Assembly: GCF_051622035.1 (NCBI RefSeq)
Contig: NC_135358.1
Location: forward strand, 24,122,501 to 24,186,500
Length of the DNA: 64,000 nt
Origin: Arctopsyche grandis
Taxonomy: Eukaryota; Arthropoda; Insecta; Trichoptera; Hydropsychidae
Direction of reading: 5' to 3'
Shown here: piece by piece, positions 54,120 to 64,000 of the stretch
How positions within the stretch are numbered: the first letter of the stretch is position 1
How the letters are laid out: every line of letters begins with the position of its first letter
Translations under genes and position numbers: made by a program
The notes under the pieces: model-generated
The model's input: only the letters and a program-made list of their open reading frames with translations
What the model was told of the DNA's origin: nothing
The model's database searches: none

Positions 54120-54405
54120 GAGTCGATTCAATTTGATCCATGTAAGCCATGGGGGTTTCGGGACCTTTTTCGGGGTCAGAAGCTACTGGTTTCCACAAAA
54201 ACACATAATATAGAGACAACAGGATAGCCGCCATCGATACGGATAATATATAAGCCAACACTGTTAATACACGAACGCATTTACTCGCAGTTTTTGATTC
54301 TGAAAGTTCTTTTGCCCTTGTAGATATTGCTTCTTCGCCCTCTTCCAGCGAAGCTTGTCTATTTGGCGACTTGGATGGGGAAAGAATTCCAGAATTTCCA
54401 CTCAT
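54120..54405 (-). CDS. InaF-motif membrane protein 2, first coding exon
   Basis: ATG at 54405 on the minus strand opens 95 codons plus one base, ending at a consensus donor C|GTGAGT, phase 1 exactly as in InaF gene 1. Residues 43-73 form the InaF motif (VRVLTVLAYILSVSMAA, then SLYYVFLWKP). The N-terminus is acidic and Ser-rich. The remaining exon or exons were not found, so the protein is partial. It is a tandem, same-strand paralogue of the gene at 41709-44133 and probably has a related TRP-channel-associated role. Confidence 0.8.
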
Positions 54406-55618
54406 TTGCACGTTTTATTTAATAATTTAACCGCGAGTCTGTCTGCACAATTTTAAATGTATTTCTTTGGAAACACACGTAGTTCAAATTCAAGATCTGT
54501 TTCGCGAGCTATGGTCGTGTTTTGTTTTGTTTGGTGCTGCGCACCGTTCCCGCCAAACTGGACCTCTCCCGACGGAGTTGCCGTCAAAATGACAGGATTT
54601 CTGTGCAACTTGGCGCGCTTGCGTCCCTATTTGTATACGTACGAATGCTGACTATGCGTGTGTATAATATGTAGATATGTGTATTCTGTAGATTTTCCAC
54701 ACACATGCCGTACGTTTGTTTCGGGTTTTCTACTTTGCGAGTGTACGTAATTGGTTTAAAAATCTATTTTGAATCTTGCATTACGTGCATAGTTACGACC
54801 ATACGCACTTATGTCGTATATGTATATGTAATGCGTTCGAAATTTAATCCAGTTTGGCCGTAACGCTACTTTGTCCGTGTACGTGTGTGCAAATATGTCG
54901 TGTCAATCGAGTGCGATGTGCGATAAAGATTATTAAACTGACGCTTCCGGTCGGTCGATTTTGATGAGATTTTAATTGGAGATGCTTTCATCATTCTGTC
55001 TTTAAAATTTTAAACAAACAATCGGTTCGCACAGTGTATGTATATACACATGTATATAATCAATTATGAATGCTTTAAAATCAAAAGTTTATACAAATTA
55101 CCCACTACTATTTTGAGATAGTTCAAAAGCTCGTTTCACGCTTCACTAAACTACAAAAAAGTCAGTCTCGCTTTAAATATTTCCTTGATTAACGAAACTG
55201 GCAAATTCATGGATTGCACCCAATTATCTTCACCCAGCCGCTATTCGTTAAGTGAAGTGTTTCAAACTTTCGTAATTATTCTGGTTCTATGGCCCAAAAA
55301 AAGCAATTTTACATATATCATATGATGTGAAAAATCCGTTCATTACAATTTTTTGGAAACGAATAACGAGGCCTTGTAAAATCTCGATCGATTGTTTGAC
55401 AAATCATTCAAAAGATTAAGTTTTGAAGATTTTACTCTTTTTAAGTAAGACGTTATTAAGTACATACATAGGTAATTCGGATATTTCTGCTAGCACGAAA
55501 TGAAAAATTATACTCATCTCTTCAAGATACATTTTTATGATTCGTCAAAATGGCCAACTATTTTGCAAGTATTGGAGATGCGATGCTCGGTGAAATTAAG
55601 AATGAGATTAAGATTAGC
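54406..55618. other. 5' flank of InaF gene 2
   Basis: The 500 bp upstream of the ATG is relatively GC-rich (CCCGCCAAACTGGACC, TTGGCGCGCTTGCG) and probably contains the promoter. Further out it is AT-rich and holds the inverted copy (55350-55430) of the repeat at 48838. Confidence 0.4.
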
Positions 55619-56067
55619 CAGCAGCGTGGCTCGGTCGTTGAGCTTCTGCTTAACACTGAGAGGCGCCGAGTTCGATCCCTTGAGCTGACCTCGATTGAAA
55701 AGAATTTTTCTGAGTATATCTGTAATGCTGCTGGTCAGACCAGGATTTGTGACTCCTGGTTGATCGTTTCCTATCAGAGTTTGCCAATTTTCTCTGATTT
55801 CATTGTTGAAACGATTCCCGATTAAAAATTGGCTAAAAATCCTTCCTACCCACTATGTCACCACTATTTGAGTATGATTAATGTAAATATTACAATAAAA
55901 ATGTATGTACAATTCATAGATGTCTCGTTAATTGTCGAGTTTAAGTCAGTGTCTCGTAATTTAGCGACTTATGTTTATAATAAAAAATGCTGTATTGTTT
56001 GTAATTTGGCCAGGAAGGCGCATTGGGGTTTACCTGTAATGCCTTCCTGGTATGAAATAAAATAAAC

Positions 56068-56096
<29 letters not shown>
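55619..56096 (+). mobile_element. Full-length tRNA-derived SINE with a hairpin tail
   Basis: The tRNA-like head has box B GAGTTCGATCC near 55668. The body contains the CAGAGTTTGCCAATTTTC stretch shared with the copy at 481. The tail contains CCAGGAAGGC at 56010-56019 and its perfect inverse GCCTTCCTGG at 56041-56050, then AAATAAAATAAAC and poly(A). It is about 478 bp. Confidence 0.82.
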
Positions 56097-56100
<4 letters not shown>

Positions 56101-56399
56101 AAATTTCTTTAAAACGCTAGAAAAATTCCCGAAGGAAATGAAATTGGAGAAAGAAGCGTTTCCAGAAATTTATATACCGATTCGATAATTTATAAAGACT
56201 TTCGATAGTAAAAGTTTTGCTAGAAAAAATAAAATCGAAAAGATTTCTACCATACTGTAGAAGCGACAAAAGGACTGCTCTTACATACAAATAATTTTTT
56301 TTGAAAATTCACGTCATTAATAGTTTAAAATTATTTAATTGGTAATAATATGACAATTCCATTTTTTTTTACATAGTATATGTAAAAAAGTGAAAAGGT

Positions 56400-56655
56400 C
56401 GAAAAAGCAAATATTGGAAGGCAAAGATCGAAAATCGAAAGATCTTAGGTCGAAAGATCAAAAAAAAATGGTGCATGGTAAACGGTACTATCTATATGTA
56501 TATATAATATACATATATCAGTGGCATGCGGTGAAATTATCTCTCTTTTTGTCACACAGCCTTGTTTAATGTGCGCGCGCAGGATACGGGAGGAAAAGCC
56601 TGTTCCTCTTTTTCCTGTTGTATCCTGCTCGCGCAAATTAAGCGAGGATGTACGA
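56400..56655. repeat. Foldback element copy C, interrupted
   Basis: The left arm is at 56400-56489 (GGAAGGCAAAGATCG, GAAAGATCTTAGG, GGTAAACGGTAC). The loop and part of the right arm are at 56566-56655 (GTGCGCGCGC, GCGCAAATTAAG). About 75 bp of unrelated sequence separates them. Confidence 0.65.
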
Positions 56656-56688
56656 TGGGGGCAGAGAGAGTTTTACCGCACGCCACTG
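56519..56688. mobile_element. hAT-type MITE overlapping foldback copy C
   Basis: CAGTGGCATGCGGTGAAA at the left matches the reverse complement of the right end (CAGTGGCGTGCGGTAAAA). Flanks ACATATAT and ATGTATAT resemble an 8-bp target duplication with two changes. The foldback's right arm lies inside this MITE and its left arm outside. Confidence 0.55.
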
Positions 56689-57479
56689 ATGTATATACTA
56701 ACTATTTTTCATGTATGTATGCATCATAAACGAATATTTTCGACTTTTTCACGGTCACCCGTACATATGTACATATGTTTGTAATGAAGAAATATAATAT
56801 GTATATGAAAAAAATTATGTTAATGTGAAAATCGTGTTATCTTATCTGTTGTCTGAAATTAAAAAAAAAATTATATGCATTTGCTGTTTTATAGTCGAGG
56901 CACGCCACTAGTACATTTGTACATATGTGCATGTATTACTATATGTACATAAATATACACACATACATATGTATATTACATATGAAAGTAACAAATCGTT
57001 TTTGAAGTAAGAAGAGGTTTGTAAAAACTTACTTTTTCTTACTGCGTTGTGCGACATATCAATATTTATACACATGTATTAATATTGATGCAAGATCATG
57101 ATTTTTTATATGGTCATAATCACTGATTAAAAGAGGTTAATTAAAAGTTATTGAAAATTTATTATATATTTCAAAAATGTATAATTCAGTGTAATTTATA
57201 CCACAATAATATCGTAAAACAGGTATAAACCAAAATTACCTGCGAGTCAATAGGTCGCCAACTTTGCATGTCTGGTATGGAGTATGATTTAATTAAAAAA
57301 TTTCCCTTGGATTGTACATATGTATATGTGAACATCAATTATGTGAATTATATTTGTTTGAATAGGAGTAATAAATCGGTAAAGTATAATAATAAAAATC
57401 AGTACAGATTTATTTCCGAAATACTCATATATGTATTATACATTCAAATGTATTATACATTCATATGTATAATACATAT

Positions 57480-57638
57480 AGGAAATCTCCAGAATCTCGG
57501 AAAAGCACAGTAAAAGTATTACAGGCCACCAGTATTTCAAAATATTGCTAAATGCAAAGCATTTTATTTAATGATCTGAGAGATATGTCTCGAAATGAAG
57601 AAAAGTGAACTTATGCCACTTTCAATAATAACGGTTCA
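57480..57638. mobile_element. Partial inverted copy of the TA-flanked MITE
   Basis: The reverse complement matches 6165-6325, including ATGAACCGTTATTATT, AGTGGCATAAG and CTGGTGGCCTGTAATAC. The other terminal repeat is lost. The surrounding 56689-58759 shows no gene; a GC-richer patch lies at 57700-57760. Confidence 0.6.
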
Positions 57639-58759
57639 TATGACAATTTTTTTATGCACCTGGTGGCATAGAAAAGATGGTAAAAGTCGGAATTATCGAC
57701 AGGGCGGCCCTCTAGGCTCGGAAGCGAAGCTCGGTCGACCCGCTCCTTCCTGTCATTGGTTGCTCTTTGCGACTACTCTAGTATTGCCGTGCCCTGAATT
57801 AACTTGACTTTTACCTGATGAAATACTCCGACATATACTGCCTGGTTCGCATATAATTTCGGACGGTTGGGCAGCGTAAATCACAATCAATAGAAAACAC
57901 ATCTGACAAATACTAGATTTTGAATTAAAGACCGCAAAAACCAAAAAACTATAAAAATTGCGCATGTTTTTAAACCCTCATATCTCGTTAAGGACACCCA
58001 AACAACAAAAATCATTATCATATTCAAATTCAGTGGGTCAAACTTAGTAAAGATTGGTTAGTCTCCGCTCTGGTAGTTTTTTTTGTTGCTCAGTGTAATT
58101 AATCTGTCCAATGTAATTCAAAATTAAGTCTGGCAGATTATTTTTGACAAATAAATCGGATTAATATGATATATACAATGTACATACATATGTATAAGTA
58201 TCTACATATGTATGTATGTAGTATCATATACTATTAACACGATCTATTATTATCATTATATAACAAATATTTTAAAAACAATTTTTTGGCTTTTTTTATC
58301 TTATCATCTGTAAACGCTCTTTTACAATTGTTTGGTTTTTTCTGTAGAGTCGCAATTAAGAAAAAGCCTGTATTTTATTGGTCAGTACCTTTAAATACTT
58401 TATAATATATAATAAATTTATAAATATATATTAAAAAAAGTAAATATGTATAATAAATTATCAGTAAATAAAATAAACATTTATTCTATTTTTATTTACA
58501 CAAATTACATATATTATATTATTATTATTAGATATTATTAATATTTATATGTACATCGATTGATCACTATTTCAATTAAATCGGCAATTGAACCGTGCGT
58601 AATTCTACATATGAAGTTCTATTTTGTTATTTATTACGCACGATGAAATCATTTTTTAAAACAATTGTGATTTGTCTAATTTTATTGAATTGACAGTCTG
58701 AATGTCATGCTGAATCTATTTAATTAACTGACCAAATTCGTACAACATTAATGAGTAAT

Positions 58760-58976
58760 ACGTTTTTCGCAACGCAAATGTTTTCGCATCGTGACATGTG
58801 TTGTTAGAGTAAAATAAATAAATAATTGAATAATTTCAAATGTGTTCGCTGCCTGCGTTTTTCCGACAAATGGGAACGGGAACGAGAACGGGAACGGGAA
58901 CGAGAATGGGAATGGGAACGGGAACGGGAATTGCATACGTTATTGTGGCATTGCAACGCATGCTGGGTTCAGCTAG
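58760..58976 (+). mobile_element. Non-autonomous Helitron copy 7, 5'-truncated
   Basis: GGGAAC and GAGAAC repeats near 58872, the family hairpin, GGGTTCAG and CTAG at 58973-58976, followed by T. The GTCTGTC 5' part is missing. Confidence 0.7.
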
Positions 58977-59228
58977 TAATTATATAAAAAGGTTTCTTAT
59001 TCCTTACATAAAAAAACCAAATAGATACATGTTCTAAACTAGATTTTTAAATGCTCATTTCTGAATCGCTAGATTTTTATTTATGATCAAATTATTTCCT
59101 ACAAAAACCGGTTCATTGTCTAACTCTAGAATTTGGAAGCACAGTGCGAATTTTATTGCTCGCATTCATATTCCATGAAGTAAATATTATAAATTATCTA
59201 CCACGGTTGTAGATTCTTCATCTAATAA

Positions 59229-59371
59229 CTAGAGCGCGGATAGAGACCGTGCTTTTTCCAGGAATCGGGGCGGTTTGGCTCTATTTACAAAGCTAGATTC
59301 CAAAAAAAAGGTTCGGCGAACCTTTAACAATGCATTTACAACAATTGAACAATGAACTCTGGGTCCGCTCG
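59229..59371. mobile_element. Second copy of the short MITE at 52132
   Basis: It has the same core (GGGGCGGTTTGGCTCTATTTA, GGCGAACCTTTAACAA) and similar GAGCGCGGA / TCCGCTC ends. The rest of 58977-60226 has no recognisable gene. Confidence 0.6.
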
Positions 59372-60226
59372 GTATGCACAATAGTGTATACTTTATAATA
59401 AAATTTGATGGATTATAAACAACATCAAAGAAATCTTTAAATTATTTACAATCGATGTATTTGCAAACAAAATTAATATGAACATTTTGCATATGTATAA
59501 TTTTACATACATAAATACGTACATAATTAATTTGAACTTTGATTTCAGACTTTCAACTATTAAAACGCATAAATAAGCGGGCACAAATCATGTTTTCTTT
59601 CCTAAAAACTTTTCAGTGTATTTTTATATTCGTACATTTCATTCAGTAAGGATTGTTAGCTTTTAATTTAATTTTTCTACTCATCGTCCATCCAACCATA
59701 ATTTATTTCTTATACATACATCTTCTTGGATTTGAATACCAATGTAACACTTTTTTATTTACCCTGAAGTTTCCAGCTTTCTCTGAAATCTTTGTCTTTA
59801 AGCTTAATCAATGCACAGCATCGCACCAAACTTTAAATTCTGCAAATTAATTAAAATACTGATTAAATTGAAATTTCACGCGAGATTCAAATAAACAAGA
59901 CATCCAAAAAAGTTTGCCGATTTTCAATTATCCGACCTAAATAGGACTTATAAAATGAAAATCTCAGATAACACTTTATTATTTTATATTATTAATATTT
60001 TTATTATCTACCGTTTATTATTATCGTTTTAAGTCATGTTGCTCTTTTATAATTGGTCATCTCGAATAAATCCACAAATAATTATTATGATATACCCCGA
60101 AAAATGGATAAAACCACAATAAAAAACGATGTACGACACCTGACATGGCCGCCGAAAAAAAGTTTCGCGATCTCATTTTGGTACGATAATCAAGCGATCT
60201 GTCAATTGAGGTTAGTATCGCCCAAG

Positions 60227-63200
60227 ATGCCGGCAGGTGAAGTCGCGAATGTTATCCGGGGTCCAGCAGACCCTCATATTCCTGACTTCTCTTCCTTTGC
60301 CCAGTTTCTTCATCAGCGACTGTCAGCTGGAGACAATGCCATAGCCCAGGTTCACCATCTATTAAATTCAATATACACTTGTTTGATTTCAAAAATAGAG
60401 AATCATTTAAATATTATATATGCATTAAGCTTATGTGTGTATTTGTAATGTAAAGAAAAATTCGCTCAATAAATTTTACCGACCGGCTTATTATATTTTG
60501 AATTGCCTAATTGATAATGCCTTGAACTCCAATCTCGGCGCAATGTAATTCTAACCAAGGTTATAAAGCTGGCAAAAACTAATACGGTATGATATATTAC
60601 CCGACGAATCGTTATCTGTACATCGTATGAATTCAAATTACGTATGTACATACATGTGTACGTAACACACATATGTAAGTACGTACATATATTGCTTCAA
60701 GAAAAATTTAAAGATTGGTGTGTTTAATCCGATAATGTTGTCATCAATAGCATACCCGAGATTTAATTGAGAGAAGGGTGGATTTGAATTGACAAATATT
60801 TTTTTGCATTCAAAATTCATTCAAAAAGAATTGAATTTCTCCAGTTTTCCTTTGTACAATACTGCAATTGGGAATTCGCAAATAAGATATCACTACCCCT
60901 CTGCATATTGATTTATCTTTATTGACATATGTATATAATTTCACCGTTTTTAATTCATTAATTATGTGGGAGGCAAAATATCGGTGAAAAATGGTCAATT
61001 TTGCACATCCATTATTTTGACAGAATAGATTTTATACGCATACTTTATTTTTAATAATGAATAATAGATAAGTTGGCGGAAAAAGGGGATATTTGTTGTT
61101 AACATCAATGGTAAAATCTTTTTAACACGAAAATTCTTGTATTGAACTTGGAAGGTACAACATAAATGCCAGTTAAGATTAATGTATTATCTTTGCAACA
61201 ACATAGTTATTATCATTGACATATGTTATATTATATTAAATATTATATTACGACAGCAACGGGAAAGATTGACAAATATTCTCCTTTTAATTGATAGATA
61301 ATCTTTCCTTCAGTAGGAATAATTACACAGCAATAAGGTATACTCAGGGTCAACAATATCAAGTTATACTAGCTCCTTGCTTAAGATAAGGCTAAAATGT
61401 TTCGAAATAATATATGCACAAGCCACTTAAATAATTTACGAAAAAATTATATTATATTTTGCAATATGTACATTTCTTGGTGGATTTCGGTTACTACCGT
61501 ACACGTGCTAAAAGCAGCTCTGTATGCATAATCAATGTTTCAAAAGCAAATTTTCAAAGATATGTAAACCAATTTTACTAGACTACTAATTTGCAAATAA
61601 ACATACAATAAGAAGAGGTGTTTAAAAAATAATCAAATTTGTCATGTAAACTAATGTACATATCTATTCATTGTTGTTTTTTGTTTTCATTCTTCAATTT
61701 TCAAAACAGGTTTTTACATACATACATACATACATAGTTCAGAAGTCCATACAAAAATTTGACTCATCTCAAATAGGTTACTGAATATCCATTAAAGATA
61801 TATCCTTATCAAAAGATCGCTTTATGGAAAATACTAACTAATAGATTTCACAATTATCAAATAATAGTCTTTGAATTAGATTTACGTTATGTATGTAAAT
61901 TTAAAGTACATATAATACGATGTTTGTAATATATGTATACTGACCATAGATGTCAGATATTATTTAGATTTACATGTATCTATGTAGTAATTATGTGGAC
62001 CAGGAAGGCGCATTTGGGGTTTACCTGTTAAGCCTTCCTGGTATATTTGTAAAATAAAAAATAAATAAAAATATAATAATGGTGTATTATAATACTTGCA
62101 TCAAATTATAAGTTTAATTGTTTATTTTTTTTAGTAATATTTGTATATGCAAAACTAGCACACAAAAATTGTATGCTATTTTTCAAGTTTTTTTTTCTTT
62201 TTGATGATAATTTAAAAAAAATCAAATTTCAACAATATTTTACATCAATCTGGTCAATTTATGTATGAAATTACTTCAGAATTTCTTCAGTTGGTAGAAA
62301 AAATTTCAGTTCACAAGTTTACGTCTTTAAAATTGTCATTAAAACACTTATAAATTAAGTAAATTATACATATGTTGCTCTTTAAGCGAATTTTCTTTTT
62401 ATTTTACTTGGAAAATTCAAATAATGAATATGTTGTCTCAGTTAAATAATTGGTACTGATTTAGTAGCCCCCCCCCCCCCCCTAAATTATTTGTTTACAT
62501 AATAAAGCATACGTATAAATACAATGTGTTAACAAATACCTGTCAAATCTTATCAATATTTATAATTATGTTTATTGATAATATCGTAGATACTTGATAG
62601 TAATCATTCATAGACATTTGATATATTACTAGCTGATATTATCTTGTCATAATATTTGTCTATTAATATACACATTGGACTTACAAATAAAAAATGAGAA
62701 ATCTGTATGATTTAGATATGTAACGCCACTGGAGAGAAAGTTTCGTACCGTCAAATTCAAGAGAAGAGTATTAAACTTGCGATAGCTCTGCAGAAGCTCG
62801 GTATCAATAAAGGAGATGTCGTCAGTATATCGAGTGAAAATCGATTTGAGTTCACCATCACTGCTATTGCTATCATGTCCATCGGAGCTATATCTGCTCC
62901 TTTGAATATCTTATACACAGAACGTATGTAACTTTGAATATATGTACGATATGCTCTCAATATAAAATAATCTATCTATGTTTTTTTTTATTTCAGATGA
63001 ACTAATTCACGCTATGGGCATTTCGAAGCCAAAGTTGATATTCTGTTCTCCGCTGACGGCTCAGAAGATAATGACCGTCATGAAAGACGTACCATCCTTA
63101 CAGAAGCTAATATGTTACGGAAACAACAAACCAAATCCTTCAATCACCCTATACAAAGACTTGTTCGATCAAGTCAGTGATACATCCAAGTTTGAATTGG

Positions 63201-63575
63201 CCAAAGTTGACATCTACAAACAGCCCCTTATTATATTGTGTTCATCTGGTACAACCGGGTTGGCGAAAGGAGTCGCTTTATCGCATCACAATTTCTTGTT
63301 GGTTTCTTCGCATTTGAAGTATGAGCTTTTTTTAATTCTATTTCGTTGTAATAATATTTTGCATTGTAAAGGCCATCTCATTATTTCAGTTGTTTTCTTT
63401 TAGACGGCTGCTAATTGACGTTAATTCACCTGATGATTGTCTGCTATCACTGATACCGTGGTTCCACGCTTATGGTTTTATAACGCATGTGGTTTTGCTA
63501 GCTTTAAAAATACGATACGTGTTTATGGTCAAATTTGAAGAAGTTGCATTTTTAAGTGCAATACAAAACCATAAG
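60227..63575 (+). CDS. Second luciferase-like acyl-CoA ligase, 5' half
   Basis: Four exons: 60227-60349, 62716-62923, 62997-63318 and 63404-63575. Exons 2-4 have exactly the same lengths (208, 322, 172) and phases as those of the ligase at 32730-35568. The AMP-binding loop [12 protein letters not shown] and [11 protein letters not shown] are present. The ATG at 60227 aligns with the paralogue's start; upstream in-frame ATGs are ignored. Donors GTTCAC (exon 1) and GTTTAT (exon 4) are weak. Exon 5 with the adenylation TxT motif is not seen in the last 425 bp, so the gene either continues outside or is truncated. An acceptor at 63633 would add nine codons and a stop. Confidence 0.78.
61998..62070 (+). 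mobile_element. SINE tail fragment in intron 1 of the second ligase
   Basis: CCAGGAAGGC (62000-62009) and GCCTTCCTGG (62032-62041) flank GGGGTTTACCTGTT, then AAATAAAAAATAAATAAAA. Only the 3' tail of the hairpin-tailed SINE is present. Confidence 0.7.
62466..62482. repeat. Poly-C run
   Basis: About 16 consecutive C in an otherwise AT-rich intron, the second such run in the window after 43080-43092. It could be an assembly-sensitive homopolymer. Confidence 0.8.
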
Positions 63576-64000
63576 GTTTATTTATTTATTTTTTAAATAA
63601 TTAAGTTTTCCATTCATTTTCATTTCTTTTCAGTTAGATGTGCTGCTTTTTAAGAAAGTTTAAGCTTAATTGGTTGTATAAATAATAATCTATTTCGTTC
63701 AAATATAGACTTCTGTTGAACATTCATATTTTTTTTGTGAGTGAGAAAGGGGTTAAACTTATCGAAAAACCAGCATATTTTCGGAAAATATTATTACAAT
63801 TAGCAAGCAAAAATCTCACTCGTTTGTGATATGGGAAAGTTAAAAGTAAAAGACTTACCAATCCAAGCTCAAATCTTCACTGCTTGTTTATATAAAAAGT
63901 AGTACCGCAGACAAAAATTAAATTAACATCGTACTCACTTTTATTGCGCATTTAACAATATAGATGTAAGTGAGAATGTGGTAAATTTGAAAGATAAAAT
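63576..64000. other. Window end downstream of ligase exon 4
   Basis: AT-rich with one acceptor-like TTTCTTTTCAG at 63633. No adenylation-domain exon is recognisable. Confidence 0.5.

Noticed and set aside
37702-60214. Shared CTGTCAATTGAGGTTA just upstream of UTP25 and of the second ligase
   Set aside because: A 16-bp match with no further flank similarity. It could be a common promoter word in the genome, but one pair is not enough to claim an element.
60053-60226. A longer N-terminus for the second acyl-CoA ligase from upstream in-frame ATGs
   Set aside because: The paralogue starts at the position matching 60227, and the extra residues have no counterpart in it.

Overview
This is an AT-rich, intron-bearing eukaryotic window, almost certainly from an insect. 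The evidence is short GT-AG introns, TATA plus TCAGT-type initiator promoters, a Helitron/SINE/RTE/MITE repeat load, an arthropod-type InaF gene pair, and a luciferase-like acyl-CoA ligase ending in SKL. A beetle is plausible but cannot be fixed from the sequence alone. No bacterial features, CRISPR arrays or LTR elements were seen.

Positions 46-31576 hold a tandem, same-strand cluster of six genes for secreted multi-domain trypsin-inhibitor-like (TIL) cysteine-rich proteins, with 9, 4, 10, 6, 2 and 4 TIL domains. Every gene starts with a short signal-peptide exon ending in phase 1. Each following exon is phase 1-1 and encodes exactly one TIL domain. Most domains have ten cysteines; the last domain of most genes is an eight-cysteine form. 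In several genes two domain types, here called A and B, alternate and are joined with no linker (adjacent Cys-Cys). The cluster shows its own history: near-identical tandem exons in gene 1, two exons that look like products of unequal crossing-over inside an exon (genes 1 and 4), a tandem gene duplication (genes 3 and 4), an intron carried along with an exon (genes 2 and 6), a gene whose last TIL domain is replaced by a proline-rich tail (gene 5), a gene with two alternative last exons (gene 6), and an orphan decayed last exon at 13029.

Positions 32730-64000 hold unrelated genes. They are a complete minus-strand peroxisomal luciferase-like acyl-CoA ligase (32730-35568), the ribosome-biogenesis gene UTP25 (37788-40922), two minus-strand InaF-motif membrane-protein genes (41709-44133, and a first exon at 54120-54405), and the 5' half of a second plus-strand acyl-CoA ligase (60227-63575) that leaves the window or ends early.

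Mobile DNA is dense. There are seven non-autonomous Helitron copies carrying GGGAAC tracts, one of them expanded into a roughly 1.17-kb 11-bp minisatellite. There is also a 5'-truncated RTE LINE, a tRNA-headed SINE family with two different tails, a 1.1-kb hAT-type element with 8-bp target duplications, a 2.1-kb long-TIR MULE-like element, a Harbinger transposase fragment, a TTAA-flanked element, a TA-flanked MITE, and a foldback family that makes a nearly 400-bp palindrome at 51560.
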